A DNA stretch of 64,000 nt from Cyclobacteriaceae bacterium (GTDB taxonomy: Bacteria > Bacteroidota > Bacteroidia > Cytophagales > Cyclobacteriaceae). The notes beneath the pieces are model-generated. The model was not told the origin of the DNA, made no database searches, and saw only the letters and a program-made list of their open reading frames with translations. Every line of letters starts with the position of its first letter. The first letter of the stretch is position 1. The stretch spans positions 62,001 to 126,000 of the forward strand of contig JAEUUI010000008.1 in assembly GCA_016786585.1 (NCBI GenBank). Direction: 5' to 3'. Position numbers and translations under genes: made by a program. Positions 34,109 through 41,560 of the stretch are shown here, piece after piece.

Positions 34109-35107
34109 ATGGACAATAAAATTCTAGACGGACTAATCGATAATAGTAGATCTGCAATGTATGCAGCGATTGAGGTGCATAATAAGCCGATCTTTCCATA
34201 TCGCTATGAGGTTTGTTCAATTTTAGTTATCAATAGCTGGGAACTGATCCTTAAAGCCTACATACAGATTAATCATCCAGAAATAAAGATTATCGATAAA
34301 GATGGACTAAGTAAACCGTTTGACGACTGTATTGATTTCGTGTTATCCAAAATCGGACCTGACTTCAGGACCACATACGAGAATCTAAAGCATCTTTATG
34401 AGTATCGTTGCAGGATTATTCACTATTACGAAGCAAGAATTGACATAATTCTATTTTCGCTACTAAGCAAAAATGCAGTTTTATTCTATGAATTCCTGCT
34501 TAAGCATTTTAAGATTGATATTTCAGAAGACACGAACTTACATTTGATGCCAATCGGTTTTCGAAGACCTGTTTCACCAATTGACTTTATTAGCAACACA
34601 TCTGAAGTCGCGAAAACGTCAGAGCATGTCCAAGCATTTATAAAAAGTATGGTAGACTCAATACATAGCATGGACAAGGAGGGTATAGAGGACTCTTTTC
34701 TCTTGACTTATAAGATGTCTGTTCTCAATGAGAATAGGATCAAAAACGCTGACATTGTAGCGGCAATCACAAAGAATTCATCTGACGCAACAATTAGTGT
34801 CGACAATGTGCTTGGAAAAATTGAACTGACAGATGATGAAGGCGTAAAAAAGGTGAAAGTGGAAGAAGAATCACTTTACGAGAAATTATATACTGAGACT
34901 TATAACGATGTCATCAAGAAATGTCGAGTGATGTTTTCTGACTTCAGTAAAAATGCTAAGTTCAACAAGATAATGAAAGGACTAAAAGGCAACCCGAATT
35001 TTCATAAATACAGATTTTTGGATGTTAAGAGACAATCTGGCGGGACAAAGGACTATTATACAATTAATGTCTATGACGAGCTCTCTAAGCATTTTAAAGC
35101 GCAGTAG
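34109..35107 (+). CDS. DUF3644 family protein, HEPN-like
   Basis: A 332-residue protein. The N-terminal 150 residues match DUF3644: NSRSAMYAAIEVHNKPIFPY, then SILVINSWELILKAYIQ and a helix pair ending YEYRCRIIHYYEARID. Arg100-xxxx-His105 fits the R-x4-6-H motif of HEPN ribonucleases. The C-terminal half (240-332) is basic and may bind nucleic acid. DUF3644 proteins are frequently seen in defence-rich regions. No methylase or nuclease partner is adjacent. An RNA-cleaving abortive response is a reasonable hypothesis. Confidence 0.82.
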   Translation: MDNKILDGLIDNSRSAMYAAIEVHNKPIFPYRYEVCSILVINSWELILKAYIQINHPEIKIIDKDGLSKPFDDCIDFVLSKIGPDFRTTYENLKHLYEYRCRIIHYYEARIDIILFSLLSKNAVLFYEFLLKHFKIDISEDTNLHLMPIGFRRPVSPIDFISNTSEVAKTSEHVQAFIKSMVDSIHSMDKEGIEDSFLLTYKMSVLNENRIKNADIVAAITKNSSDATISVDNVLGKIELTDDEGVKKVKVEEESLYEKLYTETYNDVIKKCRVMFSDFSKNAKFNKIMKGLKGNPNFHKYRFLDVKRQSGGTKDYYTINVYDELSKHFKAQ

Positions 35108-35112
35108 AAAAA

Positions 35113-35335
35113 AAGGCCACCAACAAAATGTGTAATCCATGGCGCTGATTAGGGGGAGATTTTTATTGTTGCTAATCGCTACAATGGTTTGGTATTAACT
35201 TAAAGCTTTATGTTTTAAGACTAGCTTGGTGATTGCAGTGAGTTCGGAACTGGTCAGCTTAGGCATTCCAGTGCGATGCATCGCCAAGGCCTCTTGATCC
35301 GGTAACCGCATAAAATCGAACGTTAGCCAAGGCTT
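35113..35335 (+). other. boundary spacer with related ends (cassette-like)
   Basis: About 220 bases without a gene. The left end is GGCCACCAACAAAATGTG and the right end CGAACGTTAGCCAAGGC just before the next ATG. The middle is less A/T-rich than the genes on either side, with short GC-rich inverted segments. Comparable ends flank the neighbouring genes. Confidence 0.5.
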
Positions 35336-36184
35336 ATGACACGAGATACTCAAATAATAGATAGAATGTCAGAACACGTTATAGACACTTTAAACAGAGC
35401 CCAACAAGTTATACCCGTCAAAATTATTTCCGACACAGATAAAATTGATTGGGAACCATATGTTTTAATTGTTGCTACTCTTTCTCTTCTGGCAGCTGTG
35501 ATAATCCCATTTGCCCAAAAATGGTATGAGGAATATAGAACCAAAAGGAGTTTTAAATTTTATTTCAAAAAGCAGTTGGGGCTTGTTTTGAATTTATTGA
35601 CTAGTAATAAAATTGAGTATATAAAGCCAAGTGTAAAGGACAATCCAGAAAAGCACCTGTATACTCCAACAGAATTTTCAAGCAAATTAGAAGCTGACTT
35701 TAAAGAGTTTAAAGAGGCAGTTCAGCCACGAACTATTTTTACTCTTCTATTGAACCTTCAACAGTTTATGCAATTCGTCTTTCAGCTTCGTCACTCGCTA
35801 ATGCAGATAGATTTTGATAAACTAACGGAAAGAACTTTGGAACATGGGAAGGAATTATCGAAGGATGAATTGAAAAAGACCTATGGAATAATATTAATTT
35901 ATGAGAGTTTCATAAGTATTTCACTCTTTCATGATAGGTTTGGAGAGATGAAGACAATTAAAAGAGAGATGAAGGAAAAGGTTTGGGTCGGTTTGAAATT
36001 GGACAAAGACATTTTACAGAGTCAAACTTTGCTCAATCAAGACTTATTACATCTAAATAATAATGAGCGAAGTATTTTTGAGATTACGCAAATGATGAGA
36101 ATAGTTGAGGAAAAGACAAAGGAATACTTTGACTACGATAATCTGCAAAAGAAACGCAGACCATTGCCGGTAATCAACAAATGA
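35336..36184 (+). CDS. membrane-anchored hypothetical protein
   Basis: A 282-residue protein with one membrane helix at about 40-62 (WEPYVLIVATLSLLAAVIIP) and a long cytoplasmic helical domain (QRFxRSFKFYFKKQLGLVLN-like region; KTKEYFDYDNLQKKRRPLP at the end). It is A/T-rich, the third gene of the spacer-bounded group. No catalytic motif. A sensor or effector anchoring role is conceivable, not shown. Confidence 0.7.
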   Translation: MTRDTQIIDRMSEHVIDTLNRAQQVIPVKIISDTDKIDWEPYVLIVATLSLLAAVIIPFAQKWYEEYRTKRSFKFYFKKQLGLVLNLLTSNKIEYIKPSVKDNPEKHLYTPTEFSSKLEADFKEFKEAVQPRTIFTLLLNLQQFMQFVFQLRHSLMQIDFDKLTERTLEHGKELSKDELKKTYGIILIYESFISISLFHDRFGEMKTIKREMKEKVWVGLKLDKDILQSQTLLNQDLLHLNNNERSIFEITQMMRIVEEKTKEYFDYDNLQKKRRPLPVINK

Positions 36185-36290
36185 TGACTCAAGAGCCAGC
36201 AGCTAACACAATGTTATACAAAACGGACATCTTGCCAACGAAAGGGTTGCAATCGGAATGTATTATTTCTTCCAAACTCACAAAAATTTC

Positions 36291-36298
36291 TATCTTTG
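36291..36298 (+). promoter_or_regulatory. Bacteroidota -7 promoter box
   Basis: TATCTTTG is an exact match to TAnnTTTG. It would start transcription near 36303-36306 and make a leader of about 140 bases before the SymE-like gene. Confidence 0.7.
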
Positions 36299-36300
36299 AA

Positions 36301-36462
36301 ATGCGAAACGATTAACGATTGAACATTTCATCAACTTTAAAAATCAAAGATAAAGCCTGGCAGAGAGCGGGTGTAAGTCCCGTATCTACAAACTTCGTTT
36401 GTCGTTTCGCAGCACTGTCAGGCCCTTTCTTAAAAACAAAAAAGTCATGCGAAACGACAAAC
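36301..36462 (+). promoter_or_regulatory. switch-like leader of the SymE-type gene
   Basis: Three elements: A, TGCGAAACGA (36302-36311) at the RNA 5' end; B, 36397-36411 (GTTTGTCGTTTCGCA); C, 36448-36462 (TGCGAAACGACAAAC), which includes two bases of the start codon. B and C are perfectly complementary over 15 bp and would hide the start. A can pair with B over 10 bp. A small hairpin ACAAAC-TTC-GTTTGT (36388-36402) also takes up part of B. A-B or the small hairpin would free the start. Seen directly in sequence; regulation is inference. Confidence 0.65.
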
Positions 36463-36659
36463 AAAAATCATCCATCAGGCGCCCGAATGTGCGCAGCCTG
36501 AAAATCCAACCCAAAACCCGGTTCAACAAATACAGCCAGAAGAACGTGCCGGAAATTAAACTCTGTGGCGATTGGCTGCAGCATCTTGGCTTCCAGCTTG
36601 GCGCACGCGTAACCGTAACGTCAATGCCCAATCTGCTGATCATCCGCACAACAGAATAG
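36447..36659 (+). CDS. SymE-like type I toxin family protein
   Basis: A 70-residue basic protein (start ATG 36447). KYSQKNVPEIKLCGDWLQHL followed by GFQLGARVTVTSMPNLLII matches the SymE toxin pattern (PEI.L.G.WL...GF..G..V.V). SymE proteins in Escherichia coli are SOS-induced and controlled by an antisense RNA. Here the start codon is embedded in a 15-bp stem with its own leader, suggesting cis control. A longer reading from upstream starts inside the leader and is unlikely. Next is a small exported protein. Confidence 0.82.
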   Translation: MRNDKQKSSIRRPNVRSLKIQPKTRFNKYSQKNVPEIKLCGDWLQHLGFQLGARVTVTSMPNLLIIRTTE

Positions 36660-36700
36660 ATAAAAAGGGAAGGGCCGTTGGCAATAATGATATACGAACA

Positions 36701-37102
36701 ATGAATAAACTTATGATAGTACGGGCTCTGATAACCTTTGCGCTCCTCACGTGTTGTTTCAATGCTTGGGGGCAAGACTCACTTACAGTACGTGGGCAAA
36801 CTTATGTTATTCGAGACCTCCCTTCAAACGCCAAAACGGACCTTCCCTTATATATAATAAAGGCGGATGGCAGAACATGTCAGGTTCCGGCATCAGGCCG
36901 GTTCAAGCGCACCCGACAGTTAAAAAGGGCATTCGAAAAATTCAATGCCGATTTGGTTCAATCCATTGAAGTTATTAAAGGAAAGGACGCAACCGACAAA
37001 TATGGAGCTCTTGGGAAGTACGGAGTTATCGTTTTTAACATGAAGGAAGGTACATACGAAGCACTGCCACGAAAATTGAAAAAAGGGTGTAGCTACCATT
37101 AA
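36701..37102 (+). CDS. small exported protein with a TonB-plug-like motif
   Basis: A 133-residue secreted protein (signal MNKLMIVRALITFALLTCCF, cleavage near AWGQ). The C-terminal half reads LVQSIEVIKGKDATDKYGAL followed by GKYGVIVFNMKEG, matching the plug-domain signature IxxIEVLKGxxAxxxYG..GxxGVI of TonB-dependent receptors. It is far too short to be a barrel. Such orphan plug peptides accompany TonB systems or peptidases in Bacteroidota. Role unknown. Confidence 0.75.
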   Translation: MNKLMIVRALITFALLTCCFNAWGQDSLTVRGQTYVIRDLPSNAKTDLPLYIIKADGRTCQVPASGRFKRTRQLKRAFEKFNADLVQSIEVIKGKDATDKYGALGKYGVIVFNMKEGTYEALPRKLKKGCSYH

Positions 37103-37193
37103 CTATCAACGATTACTAATAACGATTAACTATTAACGACTACCGATTAACGATTAACAATTAACAATTAACGAATAACGGCTACCGATTAAC
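37099..37193. repeat. degenerate heptamer tract
   Basis: About fourteen units of the ATTAACG family (ATTAACT, ATCAACG, ATTACTA, ATAACG with one base missing, ATTAACT, ATTAACG, ACTACCG, ATTAACG, ATTAACA twice, ATTAACG, AATAACG, GCTACCG, ATTAACG). It begins in the stop codon of the plug-like gene. Confidence 0.88.
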
Positions 37194-37330
37194 GAAATAT
37201 CGGAAACCCACTCACGACATCTCGTAACTTCTTCCAAAACAACCGCTAAGTCAACCTCAATTCAGCCATAAATGCCCCGGCACAATGTCTGCGTAAGCGG
37301 AGAGAAAACTCCAGTTAACCAGATAAAACA

Positions 37331-38077
37331 ATGGCATCAAACACAGAAACCGGGCACGCTAAAAACGTAGCCACCTTCGAAGACCTTATTAGTTTTTGCA
37401 CGGCATACGGTGCAACGTACAACCCAACAAAAGCGGCATTAAAAATTCCGGCCCTCACAGCCCAGCTTGTCGCAGCCAACGCAGCCTTGCAAGCGGTGAA
37501 GGTTGCAAAAACCACGTACGACAATGCAACCAACGCCCGCGAAATTGCTTTCAAACCGCTCAAGTCGCTCGCAACAAAAATCGTAAACAGTATTGCAGCA
37601 ACAGAAGCCACTCCCCAAACGGTCGATGATGTGAAGTCAGTCAACAACAAAATCCAGGGCAGGCGCGCAAAGGCTATTGAAAAACCCGGTGCTGAAACAA
37701 TAGCTGCCGATGCCGAACCGGTAAAGATCATCTCCGTTGCACAGCAGAGCTACAACAAAATGGTCGATCACTTCGCGCAGCTTGTGGCAACACTCACAGC
37801 CGAACCAAAATACTTCCCCAACGAACCCGAGTTGAAAGTCGCAGCCCTCAACACCTTGGTGGCCGACCTGCGCGCAAAGAACACAGCCGTTATCAACGCC
37901 ACCACCGCGTTAAGCAACGCGCGCATCGCCCGTAATAAAGTTCTGTATGCTGAAGTCACCGGTTTGCAGCCTGTAGCACAAGCCGTGAAAGTATACGTTA
38001 AGTCCCTGTTTGGTGCGAGAAGCCCCCAGTACAATCAGGTGAGCAAGTTGAAATTCGCAAAACGCCTGGGCGACTAA
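37331..38077 (+). CDS. Ala-rich helical protein of unknown function
   Basis: A 248-residue soluble protein with no signal peptide. It is Ala/Lys/Thr-rich and almost wholly helical (TAQLVAANAALQAVKVAKTT; NTAVINATTALSNARIARNK), with a repeated pattern in the two halves, so it probably forms helical bundles. Bacteroidota genomes often encode one or more proteins of this size and composition, starting AKNVANFE-like. No known function. Confidence 0.78.
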   Translation: MASNTETGHAKNVATFEDLISFCTAYGATYNPTKAALKIPALTAQLVAANAALQAVKVAKTTYDNATNAREIAFKPLKSLATKIVNSIAATEATPQTVDDVKSVNNKIQGRRAKAIEKPGAETIAADAEPVKIISVAQQSYNKMVDHFAQLVATLTAEPKYFPNEPELKVAALNTLVADLRAKNTAVINATTALSNARIARNKVLYAEVTGLQPVAQAVKVYVKSLFGARSPQYNQVSKLKFAKRLGD

Positions 38078-38129
38078 ATATTTCCCCCCTCCGCGGAGGG
38101 GGCAAGGGGGAGGCCCTCTAAAACGAGCA

Positions 38130-38160
38130 GGGTGTTCTGTAGTGAGAGCACCCTTTTTTA
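38130..38160 (+). terminator. Rho-independent terminator
   Basis: GGGTGTTCT (38130-38138) pairs with AGAGCACCC (38145-38153) with one G-T wobble, followed by six T. A CCCCTCC-GC-GGAGGGG palindrome lies just upstream at about 38086-38101. Terminates the helical-protein gene. Confidence 0.8.
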
Positions 38161-38189
38161 TTGTTAGAGCAAGATGTTTTATATAATGA

Positions 38190-38460
38190 GCGATGTTACC
38201 CACGGAACCCGCGATGTTATCCATGGAATTCGCGATGTTACCCATGGAACCCGCGATGTCATCCATGGAATTCGCGATGTTACCCATGGAACTCACGATG
38301 TTATCCATGGAATTCGCGATGTTACCCATGGAATTCACGATGTTATCCATGGAATTAGCGATGTCATCCACGGAATTCGCGATGTCATCCACGGAATTCG
38401 CAATGTTACCCAAGGAATTCACGATGTTATCCATGAAATTGATGATGTTGCGCAGAATTC
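38190..38460. repeat. 21-bp minisatellite, 12 units plus a partial
   Basis: Twelve 21-bp units of the type GCGATGTTAYCCATGGAAYTC and a truncated thirteenth. The first eight alternate ACC and ATC at one position, giving a 42-bp higher-order period. The unit contains CCATGG and GAATTC palindromes. Because 21 is a multiple of three and there are no stops, at least four frames stay open; the minus strand reads as a coiled-coil-like heptad (NIANSMD). Which frame, if any, is translated is unknown. Confidence 0.88.
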
Positions 38461-38590
38461 ATGCTCCTGTGGCATTAGAACCCCCGGCCACTGTGTCAAA
38501 TATTTTTACGAGTTGTTTAGCTTTTTTGCCCTTTCGCTCGGTACGCGCCTTTTAGCTAAATTTGGTAATAGTCCTGACTTCCATTCTTCC

Positions 38591-39331
38591 ATGAAGCGTT
38601 TTCTGATTGGCGTGCTCGCCTTAACCATTAGCTGTTCAAAACCTAAACCTGCGGGAGAAGGCTCGGTATCCGACACCACACGTGCAGATCAACCGGTAGC
38701 CGTCAGGACACCTGAAAACTACTATCCGTCAACCGTGCTGAGAGATACCGTACTAAATGGGCATACCCTGAAATTTCAGCAGATAAGTGAAGAGAGTTTC
38801 AATTCGTTTCTGAAAGTAGCGCACTACACCTCCGAAGTACGCCTGGCCAAAGCCGATACCTATGTCAACAAAGTCGACAGTTGTTTCATTGTCAAACTTC
38901 AGAATCAATCAACCGACTCGCTCTGTAACCAGGATGATGGGGAGTATTTCGAAAAGTATGCGATAAAAGGACTATGGGAAAAACACAGGGTGCTTTGGAT
39001 CAGCTTCGAAAACTGGGAAGAAAATCATGACTTCCTGCTGAGTCTAAAGGATGGTTCTTACCTGATTCTCGGCTCGGACTATGAAATAAATCCCGGAGAA
39101 GACAAAGTGCTCCTCTACTCGGATCTTATAGAAGTCCCCATTTATCCGGGTGGATTAGAGATAAAGAAGATTATAGACGGCACCTTCAGAACTATTTATG
39201 ATCAGCAAATCGACTGGTTAACCATCTCTGATGCCAAATGGCTTTCAGATTCTGAATTTATGATCGCTGCCGGATTCGTTGACGAGTCAGGCATTAAAAA
39301 CAAGGAATGGTTCCGTGTTACAATTGATTAG
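38591..39331 (+). CDS. lipoprotein of unknown function
   Basis: A 246-residue lipoprotein starting MKRFLIGVLALTISCSKPKP (Cys15 in TISC). The mature protein has mixed strand content with RLAKADTYVNKVDSCFIVKL and YLILGSDYEINPGEDKVLLY. The frame is open upstream through the 21-bp minisatellite, but the signal peptide fixes the start at 38591. No family recognised. Confidence 0.75.
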   Translation: MKRFLIGVLALTISCSKPKPAGEGSVSDTTRADQPVAVRTPENYYPSTVLRDTVLNGHTLKFQQISEESFNSFLKVAHYTSEVRLAKADTYVNKVDSCFIVKLQNQSTDSLCNQDDGEYFEKYAIKGLWEKHRVLWISFENWEENHDFLLSLKDGSYLILGSDYEINPGEDKVLLYSDLIEVPIYPGGLEIKKIIDGTFRTIYDQQIDWLTISDAKWLSDSEFMIAAGFVDESGIKNKEWFRVTID

Positions 39332-39397
39332 ATTAAAACGTACTAGCGGTAGGCCAGATTAAAGCGCAAAAGAATTTCTATTTTTCTAATACCCGTA

Positions 39398-39835
39398 ATG
39401 AATACCTATCCAAAACAAAAGCTGAATATCACACCCGACTGGCAGATAGTCAGAAATGAATTTTATGATATCGACCCGTCTGACAAAGCTCCGCATGAAG
39501 ACAAGTACTTGTTAATCTATACCGAGCAAACTTTATTATGGATTAAGAAAGGCGACTATCATATCGATCTGGGATGGTATGGGTATGAGGCAAAGGAGGC
39601 CGGATATCAGGCTTATCTGTACCGGGGTGAAGAATGGCGTAAGTGCCAGTTATTGGAAGCACATCGAAGTACCAAAAAAAATGACATTGTAGAAAAGCTG
39701 AATAATTGGATCACTACGGTAGACAATCTTGATTATGATAATCTAAAAGGATATGTAATTGATCACGAAGACGAGAATAATAACAACGAAATGGGAGACC
39801 ATAGTTTCTACTCTGTATTAGAATCTCAAAAGTAA
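39398..39835 (+). CDS. hypothetical, immunity-like
   Basis: A 145-residue acidic soluble protein (DWQIVRNEFYDIDPSDKAPH; LLIYTEQTLLWIKKGDYHID; WYGYEAKEAGYQAYLY) ending in a very acidic DHEDENNNNE stretch. Size, acidity and locus resemble immunity proteins, but no family match was recognised. It is followed three bases later by an exported protein gene. Confidence 0.62.
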   Translation: MNTYPKQKLNITPDWQIVRNEFYDIDPSDKAPHEDKYLLIYTEQTLLWIKKGDYHIDLGWYGYEAKEAGYQAYLYRGEEWRKCQLLEAHRSTKKNDIVEKLNNWITTVDNLDYDNLKGYVIDHEDENNNNEMGDHSFYSVLESQK

Positions 39836-39838
39836 ACT

Positions 39839-40180
39839 ATGAAGTATCTATTGCTGTTTCTTCTCGCAACCACCGAGGCATTCGCTCAACAGCCTGCCCC
39901 GGCAAAATCAAACGCCATGACCCTTCAACAAACAACATCCACAACCTGGCAGATCAACGGCAAAAAAGTAAGTCAGCGTACATTCAAGAAACTTCTCAAC
40001 AAACTAAAAGAAGTAGACGGCACATGGACCTGCATGGAAACCCGCAGAGGCGGAATAACCCGGTATCAGGCAAAAGATAAAAACGGAGTCGTGTACCAGT
40101 ACGAAGGCCGGCAGGAGAAAAACGAAAACGGCCAGCACGAAGACGAACAATCGCTCACATTGATTTCAAACATTCCATAA
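39839..40180 (+). CDS. small exported hypothetical protein
   Basis: A 113-residue secreted protein (signal MKYLLLFLLATTEAFAQ). The mature region contains WQINGKKVSQRTFKKLLNKL, then KEVDGTWTCMETRRGGITRY and YQYEGRQEKNENGQHEDEQ. Function unknown. It overlaps nothing and probably shares a transcript with the preceding gene. Confidence 0.7.
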   Translation: MKYLLLFLLATTEAFAQQPAPAKSNAMTLQQTTSTTWQINGKKVSQRTFKKLLNKLKEVDGTWTCMETRRGGITRYQAKDKNGVVYQYEGRQEKNENGQHEDEQSLTLISNIP

Positions 40181-40217
40181 GTACACGTAAATCAACCTTG
40201 CAATAACCCACTTCACC

Positions 40218-41381
40218 ATGAACTACCGCCTTTGCTTGCTGCTTGTTCTCGCAACCATCATTACAACATCCGCACAAAAACCCCGTGCCCGCGACCTCGG
40301 CATTCCATTCGAAGGCACACCCGGCACAAACAACGCCATCACCGATGTGGCAGGCGTAGAGGTCGGCTACAGCACCATCATTTCAGGCGAAGGTAAAAAC
40401 GTGCGCGGCAAAGGTCCGGTGCGCACGGGCGTTACCGCCATCCTGCCGCGCGGCAGAGCCAACAACCCGGTGTATGCAAACTGGTACAGTCTCAATGGCA
40501 ATGGCGAGATGACCGGCACCACGTGGATCACCGAATCAGGCTTCCTCGAAACACCCATCATGATCACCAACACCAACAGCGTAGGCGTAGTGCGCGATGC
40601 TGTACTCAAATGGTTTGTCGATAAAAGCTGGTACCGCGATGACTTCTGGTACACCTATCCCGTAGTAGCCGAAACCTACGATGGCTTCCTCAACGACATC
40701 TACGGCTTCCAGGTAAAAGAAGAACACGCATTCGAAGCACTCAACAAAGCAGCACGCGGTCCCATCAAAGAAGGCAACGTAGGCGGAGGCACCGGCATGA
40801 TGTGCCTCGGCTTTAAAGGCGGTACCGGCACCGCTTCACGCGTATTTAAAATTCAGGACTCCACCTACACCCTGGGCGTACTTGTGCAAGCCAACTTTGG
40901 CGCCAAGCGCAACCTTACCATTGCGGGCGTTCCCGTAGGGCAGGAGTTGAAAGATACATTGAACTCTGTATTCAAATCCGCACCGAGCTATCAGAAAGAA
41001 GGCGATGGCTCCATCATTGTAGTCGTAGCCACCGATGCACCCTTATTGCCGCATCAGCTCAAACGCATTGCACAGCGCGTAGCGATAGGCGTGGGCAAAG
41101 TAGGCGGCAGGGGCGAGAACGGCTCCGGCGACATCTTCCTGGCGTTCTCCACCGCAAACCCCAAAGCATTTAACCGCAGCAGAACCGTACAGGTGCAGCA
41201 ACTTTCCAACGATCAGATCAACCCCTTGTTTGAAGCCACCGTTCAGTCCGTAGAAGAAGCCATCATCAACGCCATGGTCGCAGCCGAAACCATGGAAGGC
41301 ATCAACGGCAACAAAGCCTACGCCTTACCACACAAAAAAGTGATCAGCATTTTAAAGAAATACAACCGACTTAAGCAGTAG
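40218..41381 (+). CDS. P1 family peptidase (DmpA-like N-terminal nucleophile aminopeptidase)
   Basis: A 387-residue exported enzyme with a signal peptide to about residue 19. It follows DmpA/P1 architecture: NAITDVAGVEVGYSTIISGE at the start of the mature chain, GNVGGGTGMMCLGFKGGTGT near 186-205, and the autoprocessing Gly264-Ser265 in EGDGSIIVVVATDAPLLP, where Ser265 becomes the nucleophile. KVGGRGENGSGDIFLAFST supports the family. It cleaves N-terminal residues of small peptides, likely in the periplasm. Confidence 0.93.
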   Translation: MNYRLCLLLVLATIITTSAQKPRARDLGIPFEGTPGTNNAITDVAGVEVGYSTIISGEGKNVRGKGPVRTGVTAILPRGRANNPVYANWYSLNGNGEMTGTTWITESGFLETPIMITNTNSVGVVRDAVLKWFVDKSWYRDDFWYTYPVVAETYDGFLNDIYGFQVKEEHAFEALNKAARGPIKEGNVGGGTGMMCLGFKGGTGTASRVFKIQDSTYTLGVLVQANFGAKRNLTIAGVPVGQELKDTLNSVFKSAPSYQKEGDGSIIVVVATDAPLLPHQLKRIAQRVAIGVGKVGGRGENGSGDIFLAFSTANPKAFNRSRTVQVQQLSNDQINPLFEATVQSVEEAIINAMVAAETMEGINGNKAYALPHKKVISILKKYNRLKQ

Positions 41382-41383
41382 CC

Positions 41384-41560
41384 AGACGTAAGAATTAAGA
41401 CATTAGACGTAAGATTTGAGATATGGGATATGAGAAGAGAGATTTCAGCAATTAGACGATGCATTCTGCATTCTAAATTCTACTATTCTACATTCTAAAC
41501 TCGTAATCCCTAATGCCCAACGCCTAATCCCTAATGCCCAATCCCTAATCCCCAAATTCT
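41384..41560. repeat. composite heptamer tract with both orientations, abutting a start codon
   Basis: The first half has 7-mers of the reverse type (AGACGTA, AGAATTA, AGACATT, AGACGTA, AGATTTG, AGATATG, GGATATG). Then come GCATTCT twice, AAATTCT and ACATTCT, then AATCCCT/AATGCCC/AACGCCT units to AATCCCC and AAATTCT. The TTG start of the next gene begins with the final T. Two units have an extra base. Confidence 0.85.

Noticed and set aside
33450-36215. Classical integron cassette array
   Set aside because: The ends do not fit the strict GTTRRRY/RYYYAAC cores and no integrase gene is visible. I keep only a cassette-like hypothesis.
36572-36700. Upstream extension of the plug-like exported gene
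   Set aside because: It overlaps the SymE-like gene, and the signal peptide begins at 36701.
37910-38434. Minus-strand frame of 174 codons across the minisatellite and into the helical-protein gene
   Set aside because: Its distal half is antisense to a convincing gene and crosses a terminator. The repeat part may be expressed, but I cannot support this full gene.
38190-38460. CRISPR array
   Set aside because: Units are contiguous 21-mers with no unique spacers and there are no cas genes.
38174-39331. Long plus-strand frame fusing the minisatellite to the lipoprotein
   Set aside because: A clear lipoprotein signal peptide starts at 38591; the upstream part is low-complexity repeat read by chance.
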